DNA of 35,781 nucleotides from Planctomycetota bacterium (GTDB lineage: Bacteria > Planctomycetota > Brocadiia > Brocadiales > Bathyanammoxibiaceae). The notes below the pieces were generated by a model. The model was not told the origin of the DNA. It did not search any database and saw only the letters and a program-made list of their open reading frames with translations. A program made the position numbers and the translations under genes. Position 1 is the stretch's first letter. Each line of letters opens with the position of its first letter. Location: assembly GCA_016209685.1 (NCBI GenBank), contig JACQVQ010000004.1, forward strand, positions 1 to 35,781. Reading direction: 5' to 3'. Below are positions 23,228 to 30,915 of the stretch, piece by piece.

Positions 23228-23556
23228 TAAGGAGAGGTCTTCTCCTCCCCTTTTGTCTCCTTCTTGGCGGCACAACACCCACCCATAGCAGGCCCTGCCT
23301 TTTCCCCCTTCCCGGTCATGGGACAGACATGAGCCCCTGTCTTCATACCATACTTCTCCAGGATAGTCTTAAGGGTGTTCAATTGGGCATCGGTAAGCAA
23401 GAGGGCGGCACGCGCCTCCTCCAGGGCCGACTCCAGAGAGATTGTCCCGCCTGCGGTACTCCCACTTGCCCCCTCCTGACAGCACCCACCACCTATAACC
23501 TCCCTGACTCCTGTCAGGAAAAATGTCAGCATTATGCACAGTACTAGTCTCTTCAT
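23227..23556 (-). CDS. Small secreted Cys-rich protein, unknown function
   Basis: The 109-aa product has a signal peptide (MKRLVLCIMLTFFLTG, cleavage before about residue 25), then GGGCCQEG, a helical middle (SALEEARAALLLTDAQLNTLKTILEKYG) and a C-terminal metal-site-like segment (HVCPMTGK...GGCCAAKK). Paired Cys at both ends plus a His suggest metal binding or a disulfide-stabilised periplasmic protein. The helical middle faintly recalls Spy/CpxP-like metal-stress proteins, which is a guess. A strong ribosome site, AAAGGAGG, precedes the ATG. It is transcribed alone, convergent with smc. Confidence 0.75.
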   Translation of the reverse strand: MKRLVLCIMLTFFLTGVREVIGGGCCQEGASGSTAGGTISLESALEEARAALLLTDAQLNTLKTILEKYGMKTGAHVCPMTGKGEKAGPAMGGCCAAKKETKGEEKTSP

Positions 23557-23608
23557 CTTTGCCTCCTTTTGCTGGCAAAATCTTACCCCTTTAAGTAAAA
23601 AGATTGCT

Positions 23609-23646
23609 AGTTCCTGACCCCTAGCCCCTGGCCCCTAACCCCTGTC
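23609..23646. repeat. CCCCTAGCCCCTGGCCCCT array forming the holB 3' end
   Basis: Four near-repeats of CCCCTA/GGCCCCT. On the minus strand it encodes the last eight residues (RQGLGARG) and the TAG stop of holB. The family recurs at 10595-10623, 24664-24682, 27346-27385 and 35603-35651. Confidence 0.8.
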
Positions 23647-24661
23647 TACTGTCCCATGTCGCCCTTTCGTAGCTAGCCAGACGGAGGAAGAGGTTGTCCA
23701 TGAGGAGGTTGAGGTTGGCATTAGAGTATAACCCCTCTACGGTAGCAGTGATATCTTCCAGTATCTGTAATAGCGTGTCCGCCGAAAGGTCCCTGGTCCG
23801 GGTCTCAAAGGAGGGGACAACCCCTTCATAAAATAGCCCTGGCCCGCCACTCCCTACCTTATAAAGGAGCATGTCCCTGTAATAGGCAAGGAGTAGGTCC
23901 AGCCAGGTACGCAAAAGGGAACGCCTGCCCTCTAGTCCAGTAGTGTCAGGACACCATTCCATTAGCTCTTGTGTTATGGAAAAACTATCCACGGACCTTA
24001 ACTCCTGTAGTATCTCCAGGAAGCGGTCTATGTGGGAGGTAACCCTTTCCTCCCTCAGTTTAGTGGCTCTCCCGAGGCTCCCGCAGGATAGTGCCACCAA
24101 CCCTTTATACCCTTTCAAATCTACCTTTTCGCTTAGGAGCCCTTTTACTACCTCTATGGGCAGAGGGCGGAACCGTACCATCTGACACCTGGAGAGGATG
24201 GTGGGGAGGAGGGAGGGGGCGGAGGTAGTTGTCAGAAGGAACAGGGTGCCTGGAGGGGGCTCCTCCAGGGTCTTGAGGAGATAATTGGAGGCCTCTTCGG
24301 TCATCTTATCAGCATCCTCCAGGACGAAGACTCTTCGGTTGGCCTCCAGGGGTTTGAGGTAGGCCTTGTCTTCCAATTCCTGAATCTGTCTTTTTGCTAT
24401 ATCCCTCTTTCCCTCCAGAGGGGACACCCAGTGGAAGTCAGGGTGCATCCCCGAATCTACCTTCCTGCAGGGATTGCAGACGTCGCAGGCATCCCCCTTA
24501 GTCTGACAGAAGAGTGCCTTGGCCAATTCCCTGGCAAAGAGGGCCTTCCCCACCCCTTCCGGCCCATAGAGGACATAGGCATGTCCCAGCCGCCCCCTGG
24601 ATATGACGCCCTGGAAATAGCTGACCGCATGAGTTTGGGATATGACCCGTCGGAAGGACAT
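23621..24661 (-). CDS. holB: DNA polymerase III delta-prime subunit HolB
   Basis: The delta-prime subunit is part of the clamp loader. The 346 aa begin with FRRVISQTHAVSYFQGVI and the nucleotide-site-like YGPEGVGKALFARELA. The zinc module Cys cluster follows (CQTKGDACDVCNPCRK), then EDADKMTEEASNYLLKTLEEPP and the SRC sensor region LPTILSRCQMVRFRPLP. The C-terminal collar domain (about 220-335) is complete. The last residues, RQGLGARG, and the stop codon come from a CCCCTAGCCCCT repeat array, so the native C-terminus was probably altered by repeat insertion. Confidence 0.92.
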   Translation of the reverse strand: MSFRRVISQTHAVSYFQGVISRGRLGHAYVLYGPEGVGKALFARELAKALFCQTKGDACDVCNPCRKVDSGMHPDFHWVSPLEGKRDIAKRQIQELEDKAYLKPLEANRRVFVLEDADKMTEEASNYLLKTLEEPPPGTLFLLTTTSAPSLLPTILSRCQMVRFRPLPIEVVKGLLSEKVDLKGYKGLVALSCGSLGRATKLREERVTSHIDRFLEILQELRSVDSFSITQELMEWCPDTTGLEGRRSLLRTWLDLLLAYYRDMLLYKVGSGGPGLFYEGVVPSFETRTRDLSADTLLQILEDITATVEGLYSNANLNLLMDNLFLRLASYERATWDSRQGLGARG

Positions 24662-24663
24662 AA

Positions 24664-24741
24664 GATTAGGGATTAGGGGCTAGGGCGTATAAAATTGTAA
24701 AATGAAGATTAGGAATTTTAAAATTTGTAATTTCCAATTTT
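24664..24741. repeat. GATTAGGGGCTAGGG array followed by an A/T-rich array
   Basis: Upstream of holB, GATTAGGGATTAGGGGCTAG (24664-24683) of the CCCCTA family is followed by AAATTG/AATTTT/AATTTG words (24690-24741) of the A/T family. The gap to the lipoyl-domain gene holds nothing else recognisable. Confidence 0.7.
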
Positions 24742-24750
24742 TCCCCTGGA

Positions 24751-25011
24751 TCAATAATCCTCCTCTTCTTCCTCGGTCTCCATAATGGCCAGGATATCTC
24801 CAACCTGTACTACGTCTCCCTCCTGGGCTACTATCTCCACTAACCGCCCCGTGGCTGGCGCATGGACGCCAAAGGTATTTTCACCCACCGTCAGTTCTAC
24901 AAGGGTTTCTCCCTCTTCCACTTCGTCGTCTTCTTCTACAAACCAGCTGGAGATGGTCGCCTCATCGCTTTTATCTCCTGCTACCTCAGGCAGTTCTACC
25001 TCTATTCTCAT
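24751..25011 (-). CDS. Lipoyl-domain-like protein lacking the lipoyl lysine
   Basis: The 86-aa product has the full single lipoyl/biotinyl domain form of E2 proteins: IEVELPEVAGDKSDEATIS, WFVEEDDEVEEGETLVEL, HAPATGRLVEIVAQEGDVVQ and VGDILAIME, ending in an acidic tail (EEEEEDY). In the beta-turn where E2 domains have TDKA, this protein reads VGENT, so residue 44 is Glu. The only Lys in the protein is K14, near the N-terminus and far from the turn. It therefore should not be lipoylated, although its gene overlaps lipA by ATGA and lies in an lpd-lipA operon. It may be a structural or regulatory mimic, a decoy, or a carrier with other chemistry. Confidence 0.85.
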   Translation of the reverse strand: MRIEVELPEVAGDKSDEATISSWFVEEDDEVEEGETLVELTVGENTFGVHAPATGRLVEIVAQEGDVVQVGDILAIMETEEEEEDY

Positions 25012-25928
25012 CTCTCTAACCCCTCCAACGATGCATTAGAATAATACGAACTCCTGACAAAGGGTCCCGCCTTTACTTCCTGGAAACTCATAGAACATGC
25101 CAATCTCTTATACTCCTCAAACTCCTCAGGTTCAAGATACCTCTGGACAGGGAGCTGCCCTCTGGTGGGTCTCAGATACTGTCCGATAGTAAGGACGTCG
25201 CACCCTACCTCCTTCAGGTCTGCCAGTACCTCAAGCACCTCCTGGCGACTCTCTCCGAGGCCTAGCATTACCCCAGATTTTGTCTTTATATTTTTACACT
25301 GCTTTTTTGTAAATGCAAGTACCCACAGGCTCCTTTTATAAGAGGCCCCCTGGCGGACCTGTGGGTAAAGCCTGGGTACTGTCTCTATATTATGAGAAAG
25401 TATGTCTGGCCCTGCTTCCAGTACTGTAGTCAAAGATTCTTGCCTACCCTGGAAATCTGGTACCAGCACCTCCACCTCCACCCCCTTTATCTCCCTTAAG
25501 CCCTGGATGGTCTTCTTGTAATGGGCGCTTCCACCATCGGGGAGGTCATCCCTGGTAACGGAGGTAACTACCACATGTCTGAGGCCCATCTTGCGGACTG
25601 CCCTGGCGAGTCTAAGGGGTTCTTCCCCGTCCGGGGGGGCAGGGTTCCCCTTCCTTACACTGCAGAAACCACAGCCCCTGGTACATACTCCACCCAATAT
25701 CAAAAAGGTGGCAGTGCCCCTGGAAAAACACTCTTCAATATTAGGGCACAGGGCCTCCTGACACACGGTCTTGAGTCCAAGCCCCCTGAGGAGTGATGAA
25801 ACCCTTGAACCCCCGCCGGTACGGCGTTTCCTTAGCCACGGGGGGAATGCCTTCCTTTCGGCCTTATTACCGGCGGCGGGTTGCAATCCGGCCCCATCAA
25901 GGAAAGCAGGAGGGTTTTCTATCCGCAT
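25008..25928 (-). CDS. lipA: Lipoyl synthase LipA (radical SAM)
   Basis: LipA inserts two sulfurs into protein-bound octanoyl groups. The 306 aa hold both iron-sulfur motifs: the auxiliary CQEALCPNIEEC and the radical-SAM CTRGCGFC, then TSVTRDDLPDGGSAHY, HNIETVPRLYPQVR, GLGESRQEV and the C-terminal RSSY that ligates the auxiliary cluster. The first 30 residues (PAFLDGAGLQPAAGNKAERK) precede the usual PPWLRKR start and overlap inverted CCGCCGGTA/TACCGGCGG (25813-25821/25868-25876), so the N-terminus may be repeat-derived. It lies 21 bases after lpd and overlaps the lipoyl-domain gene by 4 bases. Confidence 0.94.
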   Translation of the reverse strand: MRIENPPAFLDGAGLQPAAGNKAERKAFPPWLRKRRTGGGSRVSSLLRGLGLKTVCQEALCPNIEECFSRGTATFLILGGVCTRGCGFCSVRKGNPAPPDGEEPLRLARAVRKMGLRHVVVTSVTRDDLPDGGSAHYKKTIQGLREIKGVEVEVLVPDFQGRQESLTTVLEAGPDILSHNIETVPRLYPQVRQGASYKRSLWVLAFTKKQCKNIKTKSGVMLGLGESRQEVLEVLADLKEVGCDVLTIGQYLRPTRGQLPVQRYLEPEEFEEYKRLACSMSFQEVKAGPFVRSSYYSNASLEGLER

Positions 25929-25949
25929 CTCAGCCAGGACCTCCTCCCT

Positions 25950-27326
25950 TCACCCATACATGCCTATGCCTAGAAGTTCCTTGGCCGCCTCTGTCAGAGC
26001 TTCGGAGTAAGCGGGGTGGATAGGCATGGACGTTGCAATGTCTTTCAGGGTAGATTTGGTCTTCAGTGCTAGAGCCGCCTCCCCGACTAGTTCTCCAGCA
26101 TAAGGCCCCAGGATATGCACACCAAGGAGTTCCCCGGTTGAACCCTCGGCCACCAGCTTTAAGAAACCCTCCGTCTCTCCATATACCCAGGCCTTGCCGA
26201 GCCATCTCATAGGAAAAGTCCCAACTTTTAGTTCCCTACCGCTCCGCCTGGCCTCTTCTTCTGAAAGGCCAACCGTGGCTATTTCTGGCTGTGTAAAGAC
26301 ACAGCCGGGCACCGATGAATAATCCATGCTGGTATCCAGACCAAGGGCGTGCTCTACCGCTACTACTCCCTGCCGAAAGGCCAGATTGGCCAGTTGCTTC
26401 TCACTTGTTATATCGCCAATTGCATAAACACCCGCCACTGCAGTCTGACAGTGCTCGTCTATTTTTACAAGTCCATTACTGTCCAGATGGACGCCGAGTT
26501 CTTCTAGTCCTATATTCCTGGTATTAGGTGTACGGCCTAGACAAATCATAACCTTTTCATTTTCTAAGAGTTCCCCGTCTATTTGTGTTACCACAGTAGA
26601 CTGATTTATAGTCAGACTCTCTACCTTTTTTCCTACAATAACCCTCATCCCCATCTTTTTAAATGCCTTGGTGAGGGCATTGCCCAGAGATTCGTCCATC
26701 CTGCGGAGAACCCTGCTCCGTACCAAAAGGGTAACCTCCACTCCACACTGACAAAACAGGTAAGCAAACTCGCAAGCTATATAACCCCCGCCTATTACCA
26801 GGAGGTTTTGTGGAAGGGATGACAATTGCAATGCCTCGTCACTAGTAAATACCTTTTCTCCATCAAATGGAAAGGTCTCAGGTATCAAAGGCTTAGTCCC
26901 TGTAGCGACAATAATATTTTTGGCCCTTAAAGGTTTTTTTTCTCCTCCTGGCAGAGATAGAATCAACTCTCTGGGCCCCTTAAGCGTTGCCATACCTTTT
27001 ACGAGCTCAACATCTTTTTCGGCCAGGAGTTCTTTCAAGCTCCTGGCCAGGGCACTGACTATCCTATCCTTTCGTTGCTGGGACCTCTTAAAATTCAAAC
27101 TTACCGGCCCCACCTCTATTCCCCACTCCTGTGCCCGCTCCATCTGAGAAAACAGGCCAGCGCTCCGTAACAGGGCTTTAGTGGGAATGCAACCCGCATT
27201 GAGGCATACTCCCCCAAGAAGCGCCCCCTCAATAAGACAGGTTTTTGCCCCGCCTCTGGTGGCGCGGAAGGCCGCAGAATAACCACCTGGCCCAGAACCT
27301 ATAATAGCGAAATCAAATTCTTCCAT
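25950..27326 (-). CDS. lpdA: Dihydrolipoyl dehydrogenase (E3)
   Basis: E3 reoxidises dihydrolipoyl groups of 2-oxoacid dehydrogenase or glycine cleavage complexes with FAD and NAD. The 458 aa have the FAD motif IIGSGPGGYSAAFRA, the redox disulfide CLNAGCIPTK (Ala replaces the common Val), the NAD motif IGGGYIACEFAY, GRTPNTRNIGLE, YAIGDITSEKQLA, and the C-terminal HPAYSEALTEAA with the catalytic His-Glu pair. It is first gene of the operon with lipA and the lysine-less lipoyl-domain gene, driven by a perfect consensus promoter about 105 bases upstream. Confidence 0.95.
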   Translation of the reverse strand: MEEFDFAIIGSGPGGYSAAFRATRGGAKTCLIEGALLGGVCLNAGCIPTKALLRSAGLFSQMERAQEWGIEVGPVSLNFKRSQQRKDRIVSALARSLKELLAEKDVELVKGMATLKGPRELILSLPGGEKKPLRAKNIIVATGTKPLIPETFPFDGEKVFTSDEALQLSSLPQNLLVIGGGYIACEFAYLFCQCGVEVTLLVRSRVLRRMDESLGNALTKAFKKMGMRVIVGKKVESLTINQSTVVTQIDGELLENEKVMICLGRTPNTRNIGLEELGVHLDSNGLVKIDEHCQTAVAGVYAIGDITSEKQLANLAFRQGVVAVEHALGLDTSMDYSSVPGCVFTQPEIATVGLSEEEARRSGRELKVGTFPMRWLGKAWVYGETEGFLKLVAEGSTGELLGVHILGPYAGELVGEAALALKTKSTLKDIATSMPIHPAYSEALTEAAKELLGIGMYG

Positions 27327-27345
27327 CCGTCGGCCTTTGATAAAA

Positions 27346-27417
27346 CAGGGGCTAGGGAACTAGAGATTAGGGACCAGGGGGTAGGGGCGAACGGCCGTTC
27401 ACCCCTCCCTAACCCCT
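27346..27417. repeat. GGGGCTAGGG array and GAACGGCCGTTC palindrome in the lpd leader
   Basis: Tandem ACAGGGGCTAGGG/GATTAGGG/CCAGGGGGTAGGG units (27346-27385) run into GGGGCGAACGGCCGTTCACC (27384-27405, palindromic core GAACGGCCGTTC) and CCCTCCCTAACCCC on the other side. The whole region can fold as one hairpin inside the predicted 5' leader of lpd. Confidence 0.75.
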
Positions 27418-27431
27418 GTTTTGGTGGGCGG

Positions 27432-27460
27432 ATTATAGCGGTGGCCTATTGTGTTGTCAA
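27432..27460 (-). promoter_or_regulatory. Perfect consensus sigma-70 promoter for lpd-lipA operon
   Basis: On the minus strand TTGACA (27460-27455), exactly 17 bases, then TATAAT (27437-27432). Both boxes match the consensus fully. Transcription would start near 27425 and run through the repeat hairpin into lpd. Confidence 0.85.
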
Positions 27461-27479
27461 GAATCTAACCCACAGTAGG

Positions 27480-27506
27480 TAGGGGCGACCCGCCGGGTCG
27501 CCCCTA
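27480..27506. repeat. TAGGGGCGACCC...GGGTCGCCCCTA palindrome supplying the ileS stop codon
   Basis: Thirteen-base arms around one central base. Read on the minus strand, the element begins TAGGGG, and this TAG (27506-27504) is the ileS stop codon. Confidence 0.85.
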
Positions 27507-30401
27507 CTCCTCTATTACCCCCACGCACCTGGAGCAGAGGGTCGGGTGGGTTAGGTTTTTCCCCACGGTAGGGAAGTAGTTCCAACAGCGCTGACATTGT
27601 TTGTTGCTGGATGGGCTTACCCCAACGGTGTAACGGATATGCCCCTCGGTGGCCCCATTGCCCCCTGAGAGTGGCACATGGTGAATTACCTCCTCCGTCC
27701 GGAGTGGTCCTGCCGCCTGGTCCGCCTTAGGCGGATATCGTCCCTTAACCAGATGGGTCTCAGAGACTATAAAAAGGGCAGAAAGGTCTTCCCTCTGCCC
27801 CTCCAGGAGGCGGTAAAATTCCTCCTCCTCCGTGTAAAGGGTTACACTGGCCTCTATAGACTTTCCTATCTTCTTCCTGGTCCTCAAGACTTCCAGGGCC
27901 TTGTAGACCTCTTCTCTTACCCTGAACAACTCCTCCCACCTCCTCTCCAGGGTCTCGTTCAGCCACAACTCCTTTACCCTGGGCCATGAGGCAAGGTGGA
28001 CACTAGGAAAGTCCTCTTCTTTATATTTGACGTAGGACCATACCTCCTCCGCAGTATGCACCAGTAAGGGGGCAGAGAGCCTTACCAGTACGCCCAATAT
28101 CTCCTGGAGCACGGTCTGTGCGGCCCGACGGCTAGGGGAGTCCTTGCCCCAGGTGTAGAGTCTGTCCTTCAGGATGTCAAAATAACAGGCGCTCATGTCC
28201 ACTGCACAGAAATAGTGGAGGTTGTGGTGTACCTTGTGAAATTCCATATCCTGGTAGGCCTGGGTGACTGTATGAATAAGCCTCTGGGTCTTAGACAATG
28301 CCCAGCGGTCTATCTCCGTGAGTTTTTCATATGGAATGCCATCTTTCTTGGGGTCAAAGTCATAGAGATTACCCAGCAGGAACCTGAAGGTGTTCCTTAT
28401 ACGACGATAGACGTCCGACATCCTCCCCATAATAGGGAGAGAGGTATTGATGTCCTGGCGGTAGTCCTGGCTGCTGGCCCATAGCCTTACGATGTCTGCC
28501 CCAAAGTCCTTCAGGGCGTCTTCCACAGAGATAAAATTGCCCAGGGACTTAGACATCTTCTCCCCCTTTTCGTCCACCACGAAGCCGTGGGTAAGGACGG
28601 TCTTGAAGGGGGCCTTGCCCCAGGCCGCCACAGAGGGCAGGAGAGAGAGTTGGAACCAGCCCCGGTGCTGGTCTGTGCCCTCCAGATAGAGGTCTGCCGG
28701 GAAGGAGAGTTCCTTACGCTGAGCGAGTACGGCATGGTGGCTTGATCCCGATTCAAACCAGACGTCAAATATGTCCATCTCCTTACGAAAGTTATGGCCG
28801 CCGCACTTTTTACACCTGGTATCAGTGGGCAGGAGGTCTTTCACCTCCATAGAGAACCAGCTATCACTGCCCTGTTGTCTGAAGACGTCCCTCACGTGGG
28901 CCACCGTCTCAGGTCTCATAAGTACCTCTTCACAACCCTCACAATAGAAAGCGGGGATGGGCACGCCCCAGGTTCTCTGCCTGGATATGCACCAATCGGG
29001 TCTCTGGTGTATCATGCCGCCAATCCTCTCCATCCCCCACTCGGGTATCCACCTTACGTCTTTAATGCACACCAGGAGCCTCTGTCTCAGCCCCTCGTGT
29101 TCCAGGTCAATAAACCACTGCCTGGTGGCCCTGAAGATTACAGGCTCCTTGCACCTCCAGCAGTGGGGGTAAGAGTGGCTTATGAAGGACTTGTGGAGGA
29201 GGGCCTCCAGAAATTTCAGCCTCTCCACAATCCTGGGGTTAGCCTCCTTGACATTCAGACCCTGTAGGGGCGACTGGCCAGTCGCCCCTACATCTGCCTC
29301 CTGGGTGAACCTCCCCGTAGAATCCACCGGGCTAAAGACAGGGAGGTTGTATCTCTGTCCAGTCAGATAGTCCTCCAGCCCGTGTCCGGGGGCGGTGTGG
29401 ACACAGCCTGTGCCCTCACTGAGGCTGACGTAATTGGCCAGTACCAGTTGACCTTTATGGTCCCTGAGGGGGTGCTGATACCGTCTGCCCTCCAGGGCCT
29501 TCCCCTCTACTGAACCCAAGTTCTGGTATTCCCTTATGCCCACCCTTTCCACCACAGCTTCCACCAGGCTCTGGGCCAGGAGGGCTACCTCTTTACGCTG
29601 GGTGGCAGGGTTGGTATATCTTATCGCAGAATAGCGGCTCTCCGGGTGGAGGGCGATGGCCAGGTTGGCGGGGATGGTCCAGGGGGTAGTCGTCCAGATG
29701 AGGGCGTAAACGTCCTCTCCCTTTGGTATGGGGAGGAGGTCTGAGAGGTCGTCCACCATCTTGAAGTTGACGAAGATAGAGGGGCTGGTCTCCTCATCGT
29801 ATTCCAGTTCTGCCTCGGCCAGGGCGGTCTGGCAACGCATGCACCAGTGTATGGGTCTAAGGCTCCTGTAGACGTAACCCCCCTCAACCAGCCTGACGAA
29901 GAGGTCAAGGGTGGCGGCCTCGTACTCAGGGTTCAGGGTGAGGTAGGGGGACTCCCAGTCTCCCGATACGCCCAGGGCCTTGAATTGTTCCTTCTGGGCC
30001 TTCACGAAGCGAAGGGCATACTCCCTGCATCGCCTCCTGATTTCCAGTTTATCCATCCCCCTTGCCTTCTCCCCCAGTTGTTGCATGACCATGTGTTCTA
30101 TGGGCAGGCCGTGACAATCCCAACCGGGGACGTAGGGGGCGTCATAACCCTGCATGGTGTGGTACCTGACTATCAGGTCCTTAAGTATCTTATTAAGGCC
30201 CGTGCCGATGTGGAGGTCCCCCGTAGGATAGGGGGGACCGTCGTGGAGTATATATTTGGGACAACCTGCCTTAATCTTGCGGATTTGGTCGTAGAGGTCT
30301 ATTTCCTCCCACTTCTTCTGTATCTCAGGCTCCCTCCTGCTGAGGTCTGCCTTCATGGGAAAATCGGTAACGGGGAGGTTCAGGGTATCCTTGTAGTCCA
30401 T
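27504..30401 (-). CDS. ileS: Isoleucyl-tRNA synthetase
   Basis: It charges tRNA-Ile. The 965-aa product begins MDYKDTLNLPVTDFPMKADL, the usual bacterial start. It has PTGDLHIGTGLNKILKD (HIGH), the CP1 editing domain (about 190-400, with TTTPWTIPANLA and GTGCVHTAPGHG), GEKMSKSLGN (KMSKS), and the C-terminal zinc domain CQRCW...CSRC. Two repeats are in frame: a perfect 28-bp GTAGGGGC-type palindrome (29264-29291, residues about 371-380, reading VGATGQSPLQ) in the editing domain, and TCCGCCTTAGGCGGA (27721-27735, residues about 889-894, reading RYPPKAD) before the zinc domain. A third forms the stop codon. The predicted promoter places the transcript start at the ATG itself. Confidence 0.96.
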   Translation of the reverse strand: MDYKDTLNLPVTDFPMKADLSRREPEIQKKWEEIDLYDQIRKIKAGCPKYILHDGPPYPTGDLHIGTGLNKILKDLIVRYHTMQGYDAPYVPGWDCHGLPIEHMVMQQLGEKARGMDKLEIRRRCREYALRFVKAQKEQFKALGVSGDWESPYLTLNPEYEAATLDLFVRLVEGGYVYRSLRPIHWCMRCQTALAEAELEYDEETSPSIFVNFKMVDDLSDLLPIPKGEDVYALIWTTTPWTIPANLAIALHPESRYSAIRYTNPATQRKEVALLAQSLVEAVVERVGIREYQNLGSVEGKALEGRRYQHPLRDHKGQLVLANYVSLSEGTGCVHTAPGHGLEDYLTGQRYNLPVFSPVDSTGRFTQEADVGATGQSPLQGLNVKEANPRIVERLKFLEALLHKSFISHSYPHCWRCKEPVIFRATRQWFIDLEHEGLRQRLLVCIKDVRWIPEWGMERIGGMIHQRPDWCISRQRTWGVPIPAFYCEGCEEVLMRPETVAHVRDVFRQQGSDSWFSMEVKDLLPTDTRCKKCGGHNFRKEMDIFDVWFESGSSHHAVLAQRKELSFPADLYLEGTDQHRGWFQLSLLPSVAAWGKAPFKTVLTHGFVVDEKGEKMSKSLGNFISVEDALKDFGADIVRLWASSQDYRQDINTSLPIMGRMSDVYRRIRNTFRFLLGNLYDFDPKKDGIPYEKLTEIDRWALSKTQRLIHTVTQAYQDMEFHKVHHNLHYFCAVDMSACYFDILKDRLYTWGKDSPSRRAAQTVLQEILGVLVRLSAPLLVHTAEEVWSYVKYKEEDFPSVHLASWPRVKELWLNETLERRWEELFRVREEVYKALEVLRTRKKIGKSIEASVTLYTEEEEFYRLLEGQREDLSALFIVSETHLVKGRYPPKADQAAGPLRTEEVIHHVPLSGGNGATEGHIRYTVGVSPSSNKQCQRCWNYFPTVGKNLTHPTLCSRCVGVIEE
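27721..27735. repeat. TCCGCCTTAGGCGGA palindrome inside ileS
   Basis: A perfect 15-bp palindrome with one central base, in frame, reading YPPKAD near the C-terminal zinc domain. It gives almost the same peptide (YPPQAD) as the copy in the transposase-like gene. Confidence 0.85.
29264..29291. repeat. Perfect 28-bp palindrome inside ileS
   Basis: GTAGGGGCGACTGG followed by its exact reverse complement. It is in frame within the editing domain region of ileS and belongs to the family seen at 27480, 31947, 33189 and 35439. Confidence 0.9.
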
Positions 30402-30408
30402 GGCGGGG

Positions 30409-30437
30409 ATTTTACAGGGTTATTTTTATATTGTCTA
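30409..30437 (-). promoter_or_regulatory. ileS promoter implying a leaderless transcript
   Basis: On the minus strand TAGACA (30437-30432), 17 bases, TAAAAT (30414-30409). Only 7 bases separate the -10 box from the ATG (30401), so transcription should start at or next to the start codon. No Shine-Dalgarno is present. Confidence 0.65.
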
Positions 30438-30452
30438 TAGAGATAACAAAAT

Positions 30453-30475
30453 GTAAGGGGGTAAAGCCCCCTTAC
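30453..30475 (-). terminator. Hairpin downstream of the DUF167 gene
   Basis: GTAAGGGGG / CCCCCTTAC is a perfect 9-bp stem with a 5-base loop. On the minus strand it is followed by the T-rich ATTTTGTT, so it may terminate transcription coming from the DUF167 gene just before the ileS promoter. Confidence 0.55.
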
Positions 30476-30501
30476 CACCCCCTAGTGGACTAACCTTTCG
30501 G

Positions 30502-30594
30502 TCATTCTGAGTAAGCCGAAGCCCTGAGCATAGCGAAGGGGAAGCGAAGAATCTCCCTCACCCTTAGACCCTTCACTCCGCTCAGGGTGACAGG
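30502..30594. repeat. TCATTCTGAG...CAGGGTGACA element
   Basis: TCATTCTGAGTAAGCC, GAGCATAGCGAAGGGGAAGC and GAAGAATCTC on the left face CTTCACTCCGCTCAGGGTGA on the right. It is the same family as 15498-15603 and the inside of the element at 31739-31870. Confidence 0.8.
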
Positions 30595-30607
30595 GGACGG
30601 AGCATCC

Positions 30608-30895
30608 CTAACCGCCCTGAAAAAGGGCCTCTAGTCCCGAATGGCTTATACCCCGGATTAAAACCCTTTTATCCCTGGAGGTCTCCCCGGAGATGACCCT
30701 GATGGCGGATTTCTTCAGGCCCAGTTTCTCGGCCAGGAGTCTTACTATAGCCTCATTGGCCTTGCCCTTTTCTGGTGGTGCGGTAATGCGTACCTTTAAA
30801 CTATCGGCCCACTCCCCCACTATCTCATCCTTCCTGGCCCCCGGTTGGGCCCTGACGTGGAGGATAATGCCTTCGGGCGATTCTCTATAAAACAT
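30608..30895 (-). CDS. DUF167/YggU family protein
   Basis: The 95-aa protein matches the UPF0235/DUF167 fold pattern: GIILHVRAQPGARKDEIVG, LKVRITAPPEKGKANEAIVRLLAEKLG (quoted in part: RITAPPEKGKANEA), and SAIRVISGETSRDKRVLI. The biochemical role of the family is not established. It is encoded downstream of the yggS-like gene, as is common in bacteria (yggS, yggT, yggU cluster), with a nested palindrome in the 79-base gap. Confidence 0.9.
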   Translation of the reverse strand: MFYRESPEGIILHVRAQPGARKDEIVGEWADSLKVRITAPPEKGKANEAIVRLLAEKLGLKKSAIRVISGETSRDKRVLIRGISHSGLEALFQGG

Positions 30896-30915
30896 GTCCT
30901 TGTAAAGCTTCTAAT

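Noticed and set aside
28794-29267. Plus-strand open frame opposite ileS
   Set aside because: It is antisense to a conserved synthetase core and has no family resemblance.
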